Source: Terriglobales bacterium (GTDB lineage: Bacteria; Acidobacteriota; Terriglobia; Terriglobales; Gp1-AA117). Taken from it: a stretch of DNA of 15,917 nt. Location of the stretch: the NCBI GenBank assembly GCA_030150795.1, contig JASLFF010000184.1, forward strand, positions 1 through 15,917, written 5' to 3'. The notes beneath the pieces are model-generated. The model was not told the origin of the DNA, did no database searches, and saw only the letters and a program-made list of their open reading frames with translations. Below are positions 15,453-15,917 of the stretch, piece by piece; the first letter of the stretch is position 1; each line of letters starts with the position of its first letter. Made by a program: the position numbers and the translations under genes.

Positions 15453-15917
15453 ATGGCTCACTTGAAGTCGGTCTTGACCTTCCCTCCCGCTTCGGCAGAA
15501 GAGCGGGCCTTGGCATCGCTCGCCAGCCAGTATGTTTCCGTACGCCAGCAGACTGACGCGCTCACCGCGCCGCTGACTGCGGAAGATTTGATGGTGCAAT
15601 CCTGTCCGGAGGCGAGCCCGGGCAAGTGGCACATGGCGCATACCAGTTGGTTTTTTGAGACGTTTATTCTTTCCAGCCATTTACCGGGATGTCGGCCATT
15701 CCATCCTCAATTTCGCGATCTCTTTAATTCTTATTACAACGCGCTTGGCCAGCAGCCGGAAAAAGCGTTGCGGAATACTTTCTCGCGTCCGCCGCTGGAA
15801 GAAATCCGCAGGTATCGCGCGTACGTGGATGAGCACATGCTGAAGCTGCTGCAATCAGGATCGGTCGCCGCGGACGTGCAAAAACTCGTGACGCTGGGGC
15901 TGAACCATGAGCAACAG
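15453..15917 (+). CDS. egtB: Ergothioneine biosynthesis protein EgtB, N-terminal part (runs off the window)
   Basis: A non-heme iron sulfoxide synthase that joins hercynine (trimethylhistidine) to a thiol donor in ergothioneine synthesis. The first 155 codons are present and open to the window end. They cover the DinB_2-like N-terminal helical domain. Recognisable signatures are KWHMAHTSWFFETFIL (about 58-73, with candidate iron ligands H60 or H63), FRDLFNSYYNALG (about 87-99), SRPPLEEIRRYRAYVDEHM (about 111-129) and LGLNHEQQ at the edge (H152). The HxxxH iron motif should be completed by the next codon, just outside. The C-terminal FGE-sulfatase-like domain is not in view. ATG at 15453 follows AGGA (15441-15444) with 8-base spacing. 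A full protein would be about 400-450 residues, and egtD is the expected downstream partner. Despite the domain name it is unrelated to the adjacent polymerase DinB. Confidence 0.9.
   Translation, partial: MAHLKSVLTFPPASAEERALASLASQYVSVRQQTDALTAPLTAEDLMVQSCPEASPGKWHMAHTSWFFETFILSSHLPGCRPFHPQFRDLFNSYYNALGQQPEKALRNTFSRPPLEEIRRYRAYVDEHMLKLLQSGSVAADVQKLVTLGLNHEQQ

Noticed and set aside
15327..15680. 117-codon minus-strand ORF upstream of dinB
   Set aside because: It overlaps the clearly recognisable egtB start on the opposite strand and has no family features.

Overview
The window looks like chromosomal DNA from a soil bacterium of the Acidobacteriota (Terriglobia or Koribacter-like). This is an inference from moderate GC, the style of the secreted proteins, the family mix (class-C-like serine hydrolase, D-aminoacylase-like amidohydrolase, HAE1-type RND pump, EgtB) and frequent GTG/TTG starts. 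No rRNA, complete tRNA, IS element, phage gene or CRISPR array is visible.

Layout. Positions 29-4420 (minus strand) carry a two-gene RND efflux operon: a lipoprotein adaptor, then the inner-membrane permease. No outer-membrane channel or regulator is seen. Upstream lies a gene-poor stretch (4421-4847) holding a near-consensus sigma70 promoter pointing at the pump, about 330 bases before the adaptor. The leader between them contains a hairpin, a 10-bp-periodic G-rich array with quadruplex potential, a possible 37-codon ORF and an imperfect inverted repeat. Positions 4848-5426 (minus) encode a small membrane-anchored protein of unknown function. Positions 5595-6767 (minus) encode a secreted two-domain beta-sandwich protein, divergent from a secreted D-aminoacylase-like amidohydrolase (7042-8472, plus). 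Positions 8497-9983 (minus) hold a translationally coupled acyl carrier protein / ketosynthase pair. Divergent from it is a secreted serine hydrolase (10112-11269, plus), whose last ~43 codons lie antisense to the 3' end of a large hybrid histidine kinase (11140-13833, minus). DNA polymerase IV (14005-15276, minus) follows, and the window ends inside egtB (15453 onward, plus).

How the genes work together. The clear functional units are the efflux pair and the ACP-ketosynthase pair. The secreted amidohydrolase, serine hydrolase and beta-sandwich protein suggest handling of extracellular or periplasmic material, but nothing in the sequence ties them into one pathway. The hybrid kinase has no adjacent response regulator or obvious target.

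The points most worth a second look are the long structured leader of the pump, the truncated and antisense-extended C-terminus of the serine hydrolase, the Cys-to-Glu change in the amidohydrolase metal site, the orphan ACP-KS pair, and the inverted repeats between dinB and egtB. I found no convincing evidence for a wholly new multi-gene system.
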